A stretch of 64,000 nt of DNA. It comes from Bacteroidales bacterium (GTDB lineage Bacteria > Bacteroidota > Bacteroidia > Bacteroidales > UBA1556). Below, piece after piece: positions 31,221-40,780 of this stretch (positions are counted from its first letter, which is position 1; every line of letters starts with the position of its first letter). The notes under the pieces are model-generated. The model ran no database searches, was not told the DNA's origin, and saw only the letters and a program-made list of their open reading frames with translations. Location: NCBI GenBank assembly GCA_023146135.1, contig JAGLCR010000003.1, positions 62,001-126,000 of the forward strand, in the 5' to 3' direction. The position numbers were made by a program, and so were the translations under genes.

Positions 31221-32441
31221 TTAAGCGCGTAGAGCGGTAATTATATTAAATGTAAGTATCTTTACCAAAGGATATATTACAGCAATAAATAGTAAAAGAA
31301 ATACTATTAAAAACTGATTCAAGAAGATGGTAAAATCATTGGAAAAAGCAAGAATAGGCTCAATCCCAAATTGCTCATATATTTCTGCCATTTCACCTGT
31401 TATATGTATTGGTGAATCATAGAAATAAGCTACAATTCCGAGGCTCACAAAGGCTCCCAGTATTACTCCAACAAAACCAAGAAAAATAGTTTCCACAAAA
31501 ACGATAATAGATAAATACCACTTTTGCATTCCAAGAGCCACCATTACACCAAACTCCTTTTGTCGCTCGGCAGTCATCATTATTATAGTTCCCAATATTC
31601 CAAAGAAAACCACAATATAAAGTATGGCAAGCATTATTTGTCCGCTTCCACTATCTGCATCGATTTGTTGTTTCAGCTCCTTATTCATCTCCGTCCAGCC
31701 CAATGCAATAAGTTTGTTATTCCCAACAATGGCTTTCACTTCTGGTAAAATCTCATCTACTCTATTTTTTGCCTCAATATTAACCACCATTGATGTTAAC
31801 ATACCCTGCGCCCCGTAGAAGTCCTGTGCTTTAGATATGGAAGTAATCAAAAGTGATTTATCCAATTTAGGATTAGGTATTTTTACAATCCCACGTACAG
31901 GAAAAACATCTGCCGCCGTTACACCATGATATCCCTGACTGATTAACACAATAGTATCATTTACATTGATATTTAAGAATGCGGCCAATCGTTGCGAAAC
32001 TAAAATTCCTTCATCTTTACGAGTAAGAAATCTTCCTTTCACTACTTTATCAGATATTTGAGTCATCTGGTCGTCCAATAGTGGATCTATTCCTTGAAGC
32101 ATGGCTCCTTTTGTTTTTTTTCCACTGGAAATCAGTGCAAAGGATTCCAATCGAGGAAGTACATTTACAACACCATCGAGCTTTTCTATTTCATGTCTCA
32201 ATTGTAAAGAATCCATCATTAAGTCGTCAATGGTCTTCTCTTTCCAATAGGAAGTATCCTGCACCTGTATAAAGCCTGAGTATTGCCGCACAGCACTATC
32301 AATCATACTATCGTAAGTACCCAACTGCATGGAACGCATAGTAATACCAAAGATTACAGCAAACATTAATGATGCTGCAGTAATTATAGTTCTTCGCTTA
32401 TTGCGCCAAATATTTCGCCAAGCTAGTTTTAATATTTCCAT
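31221..32441 (-). CDS. FtsX/MacB-like ABC transporter permease
   Basis: MEILKLAWRNIWRNKRRTIITAASLMFAVIFGI and MMTAERQKEFGVMVALGMQKWYLSIIVFVETIFLG. Confidence 0.92.
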   Translation of the reverse strand: MEILKLAWRNIWRNKRRTIITAASLMFAVIFGITMRSMQLGTYDSMIDSAVRQYSGFIQVQDTSYWKEKTIDDLMMDSLQLRHEIEKLDGVVNVLPRLESFALISSGKKTKGAMLQGIDPLLDDQMTQISDKVVKGRFLTRKDEGILVSQRLAAFLNINVNDTIVLISQGYHGVTAADVFPVRGIVKIPNPKLDKSLLITSISKAQDFYGAQGMLTSMVVNIEAKNRVDEILPEVKAIVGNNKLIALGWTEMNKELKQQIDADSGSGQIMLAILYIVVFFGILGTIIMMTAERQKEFGVMVALGMQKWYLSIIVFVETIFLGFVGVILGAFVSLGIVAYFYDSPIHITGEMAEIYEQFGIEPILAFSNDFTIFLNQFLIVFLLLFIAVIYPLVKILTFNIITALRA

Positions 32442-32455
32442 AATTTATTTTCTAT

Positions 32456-33223
32456 TTACCTTATACGTTTCATATTCTGTTGTGAAAAGAAATTATCATC
32501 AATCTTTTCGTTGAACACAATATCTTTCAAAACTACAATAGTTTTATTACCTGGGTCATCTGCTGGAATAATTTCAAAATGCGAAGGTAATCTCTTCCCT
32601 CCCATTTGCTTAATCACAGATGCTATTTCAGTCTTTACAAGAAACATATCCTCGTCATAAGATTCTGTTTTCAAGGAAAAAAAATCAAGCTCACTAATCC
32701 ACAATACTTTTTTACCCCATACCACATCATCGTCATCATTAGGAGTAGATTCAATCACATAACAATCCATATTCTCAAACTTCTCGCTACGCAAAACTTT
32801 ATGACTAAACTTATTTACGATAGAACCCTCATTCATCATATCATCATTGGTAAAATCTGACCCCATCCAGCCTTGGCTCATGGTGGAAGGCGGAAGCTTA
32901 ATCATGCGTGAAATTTTAGGAATCCAATTCCACATTTCCATTTTACGTTTCATAAACACCTGCCCCTTTTCTTTAGCTGGAGCAGTAATAATCACCATGG
33001 AATAATCGGTTCCCTTGGTCCACATTTTCATGCTTATGGTACGCTTCCATGTGGGACGCACCAATGTCATATCCATACCACCTACACTGGTTTCCCCATA
33101 GCGCAAATCATTTGCTTTCGTTACTATCTCCAATCCTGTTAGTTCTGTTTTTCCTTGTAAAAACAAAGCTAATAATGCAATTGGTAATATTAATAATAAA
33201 CTCTTTTTTAATTTCTTAATCAT
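32456..33223 (-). CDS. LolA-like outer membrane lipoprotein-sorting protein
   Basis: Signal peptide; MDMTLVRPTWKRTISMKMWTKGTDYSMVIITAPAKEKGQVFMKRKMEMWNWIPKISRMIKLP typical of LolA-like sorting protein families. Confidence 0.85.
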   Translation of the reverse strand: MIKKLKKSLLLILPIALLALFLQGKTELTGLEIVTKANDLRYGETSVGGMDMTLVRPTWKRTISMKMWTKGTDYSMVIITAPAKEKGQVFMKRKMEMWNWIPKISRMIKLPPSTMSQGWMGSDFTNDDMMNEGSIVNKFSHKVLRSEKFENMDCYVIESTPNDDDDVVWGKKVLWISELDFFSLKTESYDEDMFLVKTEIASVIKQMGGKRLPSHFEIIPADDPGNKTIVVLKDIVFNEKIDDNFFSQQNMKRIR

Positions 33224-33262
33224 ATCCTCAATAGTTTAATCTTTATTCTTCTAATTATCATT

Positions 33263-33835
33263 TTATAACATCTCAATTGTCAATTTACGTACATCATCCA
33301 AAGGGAAATATTCAATATCGCTAAGATAATGAATGCCTATACCATCAAAAGTTGCAAGTAATAATCTTGCTTTTGCATAGGGCTTATCAGCTCCTTTTTG
33401 AGTGTAGTACAATACTAATTTCTCAATAAGCTGCTCAAATATTACCATAAATTCAGTTGATAATAGTGCAAATACTTTGGGTTGAAAAGCCAAGGAAAAA
33501 TATAGCTTATAGTACTCGGTATTCTCTTGCAATAAATTAAAATTTCCATCAATAAAAGCAACAATCTCTTCTTTCTTTATGCTATCAACATCCTTTACTT
33601 CTAAAAATAGCATAAAATTTTCCATTCCAGATAGCATTACTTTTTTAAGTAATTCATCCTTACTCGAAAAATAATTATACATCAACCCTTTGGAAATACC
33701 TGCTGCACTCGCAATATTACTAATAGAAGTGCTATCATAACCATTTATAGCAAACAACTCCATAGCCGTTTTCACAATAAGATTTACCTTAATATTACGT
33801 ATTTCCTCAAATTGCTCTTCAGTTCTTGGTGCCAT
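33263..33835 (-). CDS. TetR/AcrR family transcriptional regulator
   Basis: N-terminal HTH: LIVKTAMELFAINGYDSTSISNIASAAGISKGLMYNYFSSKDELL. Confidence 0.95.
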   Translation of the reverse strand: MAPRTEEQFEEIRNIKVNLIVKTAMELFAINGYDSTSISNIASAAGISKGLMYNYFSSKDELLKKVMLSGMENFMLFLEVKDVDSIKKEEIVAFIDGNFNLLQENTEYYKLYFSLAFQPKVFALLSTEFMVIFEQLIEKLVLYYTQKGADKPYAKARLLLATFDGIGIHYLSDIEYFPLDDVRKLTIEML

Positions 33836-33836
33836 T

Positions 33837-34595
33837 TTATATAAAGCTATTTTTAATTAAAAACTCCATCCCTACCTTATAGCCTATGTCAAAAAGTAAA
33901 TTGACATTCTTTTTACTAAAAGTTGCATAAGGCTCTTTCAATTCTGGGTTAATAAAGAAATCACATTTAGGAATATTTCGTTTTACATTCTCTTTTATTA
34001 CTGTGGAAAATATATGATTTGCAATGGTTTTGATTGAATAATCTCCTGTAATTTTATAATTGTTTACATGAATTCCAATAATCGTATCATATTTACCTAT
34101 TAATGGATCAACAGGCAAATTATTAAATAAACCACCATCAATATAATGTTTGTTATCCATAATTATAGGTTCGAAAATAATAGGAATGCAGGATGAGGCA
34201 CATACGTGAGTAAATAAATCACCTGTTGAGAATATTTCAGATTTAGCATCATCCATATTGCTTGCGCAAACGTATAATTTCTTGGTTAACACATCATAAG
34301 AATTCGAGGCAATATGATTTTCCAAAATTTTGCGTAAACCATTCATATTAGCAATACTCGTTTTCTTTAGTGAAAAATGGAGCATTTTACCCATTGTTTG
34401 AGACTCCAAAATAGACTTCAAATCAATTGCTGAATATCCAGCACAATATAAAGATCCAACAATTGCACCAGCACTAGTTCCTGAAATAGCATCGATCTTA
34501 ATCTTATTAATATCAAAAGCATGAAGAACTCCTAGGTGTATGGCTCCTCGATTTCCTCCCCCACTAAGTGCTAACCCTATTGTTTTTTGTTTCAT
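33837..34595 (-). CDS. Patatin-like phospholipase family protein
   Basis: LALSGGGNRGAIHLGVL (oxyanion hole), GTSAG nucleophile elbow, DGGLFNNLP. Likely ATG at 34595; the track uses an upstream TTG. Confidence 0.93.
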   Translation of the reverse strand: MKQKTIGLALSGGGNRGAIHLGVLHAFDINKIKIDAISGTSAGAIVGSLYCAGYSAIDLKSILESQTMGKMLHFSLKKTSIANMNGLRKILENHIASNSYDVLTKKLYVCASNMDDAKSEIFSTGDLFTHVCASSCIPIIFEPIIMDNKHYIDGGLFNNLPVDPLIGKYDTIIGIHVNNYKITGDYSIKTIANHIFSTVIKENVKRNIPKCDFFINPELKEPYATFSKKNVNLLFDIGYKVGMEFLIKNSFI

Positions 34596-34605
34596 ATGTA
34601 TATTT

Positions 34606-34630
34606 TTGACTGAACGATTGGTCAAAGATA
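34606..34630 (-). promoter_or_regulatory. TetR-type operator overlapping a -7 box upstream of the patatin-tetR operon
   Basis: TTGACTGAACGATTGGTCAA (34606-34625, imperfect palindrome); minus-strand TATCTTTG (-7, TAnnTTTG) at 34623-34630 overlaps it. Confidence 0.6.
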
Positions 34631-34686
34631 TAAATATATATTTAGATTAGCGGATTCCGTAAATTTTTTTATTAATAATTCTAAGT

Positions 34687-36663
34687 CTATTGAACTACAA
34701 AACGAGTAATAATAATATTATTATGAGTTTTCAGGCTTAAGAAATACATTCCTTTGCTTAGGCTTTCCATTTGCATATTTGTTTTTACCAAGCCTCCTCC
34801 CTTTATTTCTTTACTGTGCACTAATTGGCCTGTTACAAAGTAAATATCAATTAAATACATTTCATCTAATTTTGGATTCAAATTATCAATACTCAATGTA
34901 AATCGACCTTTGTTTGGATTAGGAAATAGCGAGAGTTTGATACTGCTTTCTTTAGTAGCAGTAGTAAATCCTAAACCAGAACATGAAATCACTGCACTGG
35001 CAGAATCAATACTACCAGTTACTGTATCGATGGCATATAAAATGGTTTGGTATGTCCCATTATACAGGAATGTATGCGATGGACTTACTAGCAAACTCGA
35101 ATTGCCATCGCCAAATTTCCACAACCAACTTTTATTTATAGTATCGATACTTGTATTTGTATACATTACATTAAACGGTGGAGCAGCAAAATTAGTTTGG
35201 GAGCTTACAAAACTTGGTGGATAATAAGATTTTAATCTCTGAATAAAAATATCCTTATCATTGGTAGAAACTAAATTATTAGTTCCACTTCCTGGGTCAA
35301 AATCTGCTGTACCAATAAAGTAACCTGTTGTAAAAACATTTCCATAAGCATCAAGTCTAATAGAATTAGCTTGATCCCAATTATATCCCCCCATTGCCTT
35401 AGCCCAAATAAAACTGCCACTGGAATCCAATTTTTGAATAAAAATATCCATGCTACCAGCAGAAATTAGACTATAGGTTCCACTTCCAGGGTTAAAATCT
35501 ACAGTACCTTCAAAATAACCTGTAGTATAAATATCTCCTGAGTTATCAAGGCAAATGGAGAATGCTTTATCCCAACCAGTATTTCCCATCGACTTTGCCC
35601 AGATAAAATTTCCAACAGAATCCATTTTTTGAATAAAAATATCTGACAAAAATCCAGCAGAACTTAAATTATACGTTCCACTTCCTGGGTCAAAATCTAT
35701 TGTACCAATAAAATAACCTGTTGTATAAACACTTCCAGAAGCATCTAGGCAAATGGAATTCCCTTTATCATCTGAATTTCCTCCAAGAGACTTCGCCCAA
35801 ATAAAATTTCCATTAGGATCTAACTTTTGAATATAAATATCATTACTTCCAGAAGATGTCAAGTTATACACCCCACTTCCTAAATCAAAATCTACGATAC
35901 CATTATAATATCCTGTTGTATAAATATTTCCTGAATTATCAAGAACAATGGAGGTTCCATTATCCTCTAAATATCCACCCATAGACCTAGCCCAAATATA
36001 GTTTCCATCTGAATCTAATTTTGTAATAAAAATATCCTTATCGCCATTAGAAGTTAAATTAAAGACTCCACTTCCTGGGTCAAAATCTGCAAGCCCTTCA
36101 AAATACCCTACAATATATACATTTCCAAAAGCATCAATACTTAGAGAGTGACCTTCATCTTCCAAACTGCCACCCATAGACTTAGCCCAAATAAGGTCCC
36201 CATCAGAGTTTAATTTTTGTATGAAAATATCAGACAAACCAGCCGTTTTTAAATTATATATTCCATTTGCTGGATCAAAATCAACAGTGTCCATAAAACA
36301 TCCTGTCGTATAAACATAACCTGAATCATCAAGACAAATCGCAAATGATTTTTCCCAACCTATTCCGCCCATCGACTTAGCCCAAATAAAATTTCCACTA
36401 GAATCCAATTTTTGAATAAAAATATCATCAATACCAACTGCATTTAAATTATAGACCATACTTCCTGGGTCAAAATCTACGACGCCTTGAAAATATCCTG
36501 TTGTATAAATATTTCCTAAAACATCAATATCAATAGAGCTACCCTCCTCATTCATTCCTGAATATCCAACCGCTGACTTAGCCCAATCAAGTTTTACATC
36601 TTGAGCAGCAGTAATTCCAATAGTTAAACTGACTAATAAAAAGCTTAATATAATTTTCCTCAT
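34687..36663 (-). CDS. T9SS type A sorting domain protein with SBBP-like repeats and PKD domain
   Basis: About seven GDIYTTGYFxGTVDFDPGSGTYNLxSAG..DIFIQKLDSxGNFIWAKSMGG repeats, PKD (WKFGDGNSSLLVSPSHTF), C-terminal LFPNPNKGRFTLSI...GMYFLSLKTHNNIIITRFVVQ. Confidence 0.92.
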   Translation of the reverse strand: MRKIILSFLLVSLTIGITAAQDVKLDWAKSAVGYSGMNEEGSSIDIDVLGNIYTTGYFQGVVDFDPGSMVYNLNAVGIDDIFIQKLDSSGNFIWAKSMGGIGWEKSFAICLDDSGYVYTTGCFMDTVDFDPANGIYNLKTAGLSDIFIQKLNSDGDLIWAKSMGGSLEDEGHSLSIDAFGNVYIVGYFEGLADFDPGSGVFNLTSNGDKDIFITKLDSDGNYIWARSMGGYLEDNGTSIVLDNSGNIYTTGYYNGIVDFDLGSGVYNLTSSGSNDIYIQKLDPNGNFIWAKSLGGNSDDKGNSICLDASGSVYTTGYFIGTIDFDPGSGTYNLSSAGFLSDIFIQKMDSVGNFIWAKSMGNTGWDKAFSICLDNSGDIYTTGYFEGTVDFNPGSGTYSLISAGSMDIFIQKLDSSGSFIWAKAMGGYNWDQANSIRLDAYGNVFTTGYFIGTADFDPGSGTNNLVSTNDKDIFIQRLKSYYPPSFVSSQTNFAAPPFNVMYTNTSIDTINKSWLWKFGDGNSSLLVSPSHTFLYNGTYQTILYAIDTVTGSIDSASAVISCSGLGFTTATKESSIKLSLFPNPNKGRFTLSIDNLNPKLDEMYLIDIYFVTGQLVHSKEIKGGGLVKTNMQMESLSKGMYFLSLKTHNNIIITRFVVQ

Positions 36664-36742
36664 AATATTTATGTCTTTATTATGCGTACTGTTGGCTATA
36701 ACAATTCAGAAGAAACTATAATACCGAATTACGACTTTTACT

Positions 36743-36781
36743 AAATAGGGGATAAATATACTTTTTATTTATCCCCTATTT
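36743..36781. repeat. 16-bp perfect inverted repeat in intergenic spacer
   Basis: AAATAGGGGATAAATA-TATACTT-TATTTATCCCCTATTT. Confidence 0.8.
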
Positions 36782-36816
36782 GGTGAATTTAACAAATTCT
36801 TAATTTCTTTTTTATC

Positions 36817-36883
36817 ATCGAATTACACATATTAATCGAATTACTTATTTCCCATTAACGGAAAATGATTCGTGTAATTCGAT
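36817..36883. repeat. 12-bp inverted repeat with an internal direct copy
   Basis: ATCGAATTACAC (36817) ... internal ATCGAATTAC near 36834 ... GTGTAATTCGAT (36872-36883). Confidence 0.7.
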
Positions 36884-36961
36884 AATATTTTTATTTTTTC
36901 AAATTTATTGTCTATTGTTCGTGATTCAACACAAATCAACAACTCATCAATTCAACAAATT

Positions 36962-39900
36962 TTACTCTACCACAAACCGAGCAGTAAGCACACCATCCTC
37001 ACTTCGTAATCTAACAAAATACACCCCTTTGCTCAAAGTCTCAAAATGCATCTGCTTTTTAATGTTTGCATTTCCACTGAGCTTTTCTTGGTGAATAAGT
37101 TTACCCATCACCGAATAAACTTCCAATTGATAATCTTGGGTTTTATTGGAAGTAGAATTTATTTCTAGGGTAAAATTTCCATTGTTTGGATTGGGGAATA
37201 AGAGCATACTTATTCCATTTACTGAGGCTGAGCCTATCCCTAAACCACTAGCATTCTTTGTATTAAAAATATTACTTCGAGATATACCATTAACCTTTGC
37301 TCCACATGGGTCGTTAGATACTACTTCAAGCTGGTAAAATACATTGCCACTTGGGTTTGTTAAATCTGTATATGAAGTATTATTGCTAGAAATAGTAGTT
37401 AGCAAGGTCATATTTGTACTATCTGTTCCTCTATATATTTTATAGGATCCAAAACTAAAACCCTCATAAGGTCGCCAGATTAGATTCCAATGATTATTGG
37501 TTGCTTCATTAATCATTAGGTGCATGGTTTTATGCTTTAAACTTACTGGGGTTTCCTTGCCACAGGTATCAATGGCTGTGATTTTATAGGCATATTGGCG
37601 AACTCCTACATTTGAGTTCATGTCTTCAAACTCAAGAGATGCAGAATATGCTACACCTCCAATATAATCATAAATATTTGTAATACTGCTTTCTCGGTAT
37701 ACTCTAAAGCTATCAATTTTTTGTGTAGTTACCGCTTGCCATTTAACAATAATATGATTGCTATTATCATCAACACTTACTGCACATATTTTTGGAGCAT
37801 CTGCTAAAGATACGTTAATAATGGTTTCTGCGGAAGTATTTATGCACGTATTATTATCGTAGGCTTCAACTATGAATCTACCCGAAGTTGATGTGTAAAT
37901 ACTCTGTCCAGTTTTTCCATTACTCCAGTTGTATGTAGTAAAACCCGCAGATGCCTCTAACATTAAACTATCGTTGGAGCAAGGAGATATACTTCCTATA
38001 ATGCTGATTATTGGAGTTGTAGCGGTATAATTTGACAAGACAAAATAGTTGCTTGTAACTTGCGAGCAAGAAGCATTGCTTAATACTGCCATATAAAAAC
38101 CTTGATTTTTGGCATAGAAAATAGAATCGGTAGCATTGGGAATAATAGCACCATTATATGCCCAAGCATAGGTAACGCTATTATTAGGGGTAGCACTAAG
38201 TCTAAAGCTATCGCCCACACATATAATCGCCGACGACTGTGGTTGAGTAAGCTCTGCTATAAAATTACACGGATTGCTTGCCCCTCCACTACAGCTAATT
38301 ACCGTTGAGACTGTATCTGTTGTATTACTCATAGTATCAGTGGCAAAAAGCGTAACCGTATAGCTTCCATTGTATTGATAAGTATGGGTAGGGTTTAATT
38401 GATTACTCATATTCCCATCACCGAAATTCCAAGTGTAGTTGGTATAACCTGAGCTGGTATTTGTAAAACTTGGGTTGAAAGGTGGCGCCGTGAAAATAGT
38501 TTGGGAGGTAGTGAAACTCGAAAAATTTAAAGCCACCTCAATTAAATTACCAAAAGCTTTAGAACCGTTTGTATTATTAAAATCAGTCTTTTTTATTAGG
38601 GTATCTGTTATTGGATTATACTCAAATATTACCCCTTGATCATATTGACCACCCATATATGTCATACCATATAATTTTCCAATCGAAGCTTGCACTAATG
38701 AACCATATGGAGCATCACCTATATTAGTTCCATTAAAATCTACTTTTTTTGTGAATGCATTGTTTGAAGAGTTATATTCAAAAATTACTCCTTTATTATT
38801 TACTCCACCAGAGCTTATCATACCATATAACTTCCCATTGGAGGCTTGAACTAATGATCCACGTGGATTTTTACCTTTATTAGTTCCATCAAAATCTATT
38901 TTTTTTGTAAATGCGTTGTTTGAAGGATTATACTCAAAGAGTACTCCTTTATTATATACTCCACCTAAAGGTGTCATCCCATATAGTTTTCCATTGGAGG
39001 CTTGAATTAATGAACCGTGAGGACTCTGCCCATTATTAAGCCCATCAAAATCTACTTTTTTTGTAAGTACGTTGTTTGAAGGGTTAAATTCAAAAAGCAT
39101 ACCTAGATTACCTACTCCACCAGAGGCTGTCATTCCATATAACTTCCCATTGGAGGCTTGCATTAAAGTACCCTGGGGTGTATCACCATTATTAATCCAG
39201 TCAAAATCAATTAATTTAGTAAAAGTGCTATTTGATAGGTTAAATTCAAAGATTGTACCTCTATAACTTGTCCCACCTTGAGCTGTCATTCCATATAATT
39301 TGCCATTAGAAGCTTGCATTAAGGAACCATGAGGCGTACTTCCATTATTTGCCATGTCAAAATCAATTTTTTTCGTGTAATTATGAGTTATAATATTATA
39401 TTCAAAAAGGACTCCGTAACCATATTGCCCTCCTTCTTTAGTAAACCCATATAGTCTCCCGTTTGAAGTTAATAATAGTGATCCATAAGGTTGATTACCG
39501 AGAGGCGAATAATTAAAATCAATTTTTTTTATAAAACTATCATTTGAGGGATTAAAGCTAAATATAATACCATCACCATACTCGCCGCCTAATCCTCCAT
39601 AGGTAGTCATTCCATATAATTTTCCATTAGTTGCTTGTACTAATGAACCAGATGGATAATGACCTTTATTAGTTCCATCAAGATCTACTATTTTTGTAAA
39701 TGTGTTATTTGAAAGGTTATATTCAAAGAGCGTACCTAAGCTATTTACTCCCCCATAGGTTGTCATCCCATATAGTTTTCCATTGTTAGCTTGAACTAAT
39801 GAACCTTGTGGAGATTCACCTTTATTAGTTCCATCAAAATCTATTTTTTTTATAAATGCGTTGTTTGCAGGGTTATATTCAAAGAGTGTACCTTTGCCAT

Positions 39901-40780
39901 TTGCTCCACCATTAGATGTCATTCCATATAATTTTCCATTGGAGGCTTGAACTAATGAACCATATGGATAATGACCTTTATTAATTCCGTCAAAATCTAC
40001 TTTTTTTGTAAATGCGTTGGTTGAAGGGTTATACTCAAAGATTACGCCTAAATCATTTAATCCACCTCTACGTGTCATGCCATATAGTTTTCCACTAGTG
40101 GCTTGAACTAATGAACCAAATGGCCCTTGACCTTTATTAGCTCCGTCAAAATCTACTTTTTTTGTAAATGCGTTGTTTGAAGGATTATACTCAAAGATTA
40201 CGCCACAACTATTTACCCCACCATATGCTGTCATCCCATATAGTTTTCCACTAGTGGCTTGAACTAATGAACCATAATATGGATTTTTACCTTTATTAGC
40301 TCCGTCAAAATCTACTTTTTTTGTAAATGCGTTGTTTGAAGGATTATACTCAAAGATTACGCCACAACTATTTACCCCACCATATACTGTCATCCCATAT
40401 AAATTCCCATTGGAGGCTTGAACTAATGATCCATGTGGGTAGCTCCCTAGCGTATCATTAAAATTAAAAAGTACTGTATAACTATTGTTTAACGTATCAT
40501 ATTCAAATATAACTCCTTTGTTGTACTGCCCTCTTTTATCTGTCACTCCATATAGCTTACCATTACTGGCTTGACATAAATCTCCTGTAGGGTTTTTTCC
40601 AATATTTTGTGCAAGAAAAGAATATTCCACAGTTTGGTTATTTCCTATACTGTCGGTTCGAAATATAACACCAGCCCCATATATTCCACCACCACTTGTC
40701 ATTCCCCATAGTGTATTAGTTTGCGCCATCATAAAGCCTGTTATTAGGCTTAGTAAAATTGTTAGTGTAATTTTTTTCAT
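36962..40780 (-). CDS. T9SS type A sorting domain protein with GloVer-type tandem repeats, PKD and fibronectin-like regions
   Basis: 1272 aa; about 14 repeats of GSLVQASNGKLYGMTxxGGxxxxGVIFEYNPSNNAFTKKVDFDGxNKG, PKD YTWNFGDGNMSNQLNPTHTY, C-terminal LLFPNPNNGNFTLEI...GVYFVRLRSEDGVLTARFVVE. Confidence 0.93.
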   Translation of the reverse strand: MKKITLTILLSLITGFMMAQTNTLWGMTSGGGIYGAGVIFRTDSIGNNQTVEYSFLAQNIGKNPTGDLCQASNGKLYGVTDKRGQYNKGVIFEYDTLNNSYTVLFNFNDTLGSYPHGSLVQASNGNLYGMTVYGGVNSCGVIFEYNPSNNAFTKKVDFDGANKGKNPYYGSLVQATSGKLYGMTAYGGVNSCGVIFEYNPSNNAFTKKVDFDGANKGQGPFGSLVQATSGKLYGMTRRGGLNDLGVIFEYNPSTNAFTKKVDFDGINKGHYPYGSLVQASNGKLYGMTSNGGANGKGTLFEYNPANNAFIKKIDFDGTNKGESPQGSLVQANNGKLYGMTTYGGVNSLGTLFEYNLSNNTFTKIVDLDGTNKGHYPSGSLVQATNGKLYGMTTYGGLGGEYGDGIIFSFNPSNDSFIKKIDFNYSPLGNQPYGSLLLTSNGRLYGFTKEGGQYGYGVLFEYNIITHNYTKKIDFDMANNGSTPHGSLMQASNGKLYGMTAQGGTSYRGTIFEFNLSNSTFTKLIDFDWINNGDTPQGTLMQASNGKLYGMTASGGVGNLGMLFEFNPSNNVLTKKVDFDGLNNGQSPHGSLIQASNGKLYGMTPLGGVYNKGVLFEYNPSNNAFTKKIDFDGTNKGKNPRGSLVQASNGKLYGMISSGGVNNKGVIFEYNSSNNAFTKKVDFNGTNIGDAPYGSLVQASIGKLYGMTYMGGQYDQGVIFEYNPITDTLIKKTDFNNTNGSKAFGNLIEVALNFSSFTTSQTIFTAPPFNPSFTNTSSGYTNYTWNFGDGNMSNQLNPTHTYQYNGSYTVTLFATDTMSNTTDTVSTVISCSGGASNPCNFIAELTQPQSSAIICVGDSFRLSATPNNSVTYAWAYNGAIIPNATDSIFYAKNQGFYMAVLSNASCSQVTSNYFVLSNYTATTPIISIIGSISPCSNDSLMLEASAGFTTYNWSNGKTGQSIYTSTSGRFIVEAYDNNTCINTSAETIINVSLADAPKICAVSVDDNSNHIIVKWQAVTTQKIDSFRVYRESSITNIYDYIGGVAYSASLEFEDMNSNVGVRQYAYKITAIDTCGKETPVSLKHKTMHLMINEATNNHWNLIWRPYEGFSFGSYKIYRGTDSTNMTLLTTISSNNTSYTDLTNPSGNVFYQLEVVSNDPCGAKVNGISRSNIFNTKNASGLGIGSASVNGISMLLFPNPNNGNFTLEINSTSNKTQDYQLEVYSVMGKLIHQEKLSGNANIKKQMHFETLSKGVYFVRLRSEDGVLTARFVVE
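40130..40400. repeat. Near-identical direct DNA repeats within the GloVer-type gene
   Basis: 97-bp identical stretch at 40130-40226 and 40289-40385 (offset 159), continuing about 15 bp after one mismatch. Confidence 0.88.

Noticed and set aside
34687-36663. Repeated 'cttcctgggtcaaaatct' DNA motifs
   Set aside because: They encode the conserved DFDPGSG motif of SBBP-like protein repeats.
38640-40560. Regularly spaced ~159-bp repeats that could suggest a repeat array or CRISPR-like structure
   Set aside because: The units are in frame, 53 codons long, and encode GloVer-type protein repeats in one long ORF; no short palindromic repeats with unique spacers.
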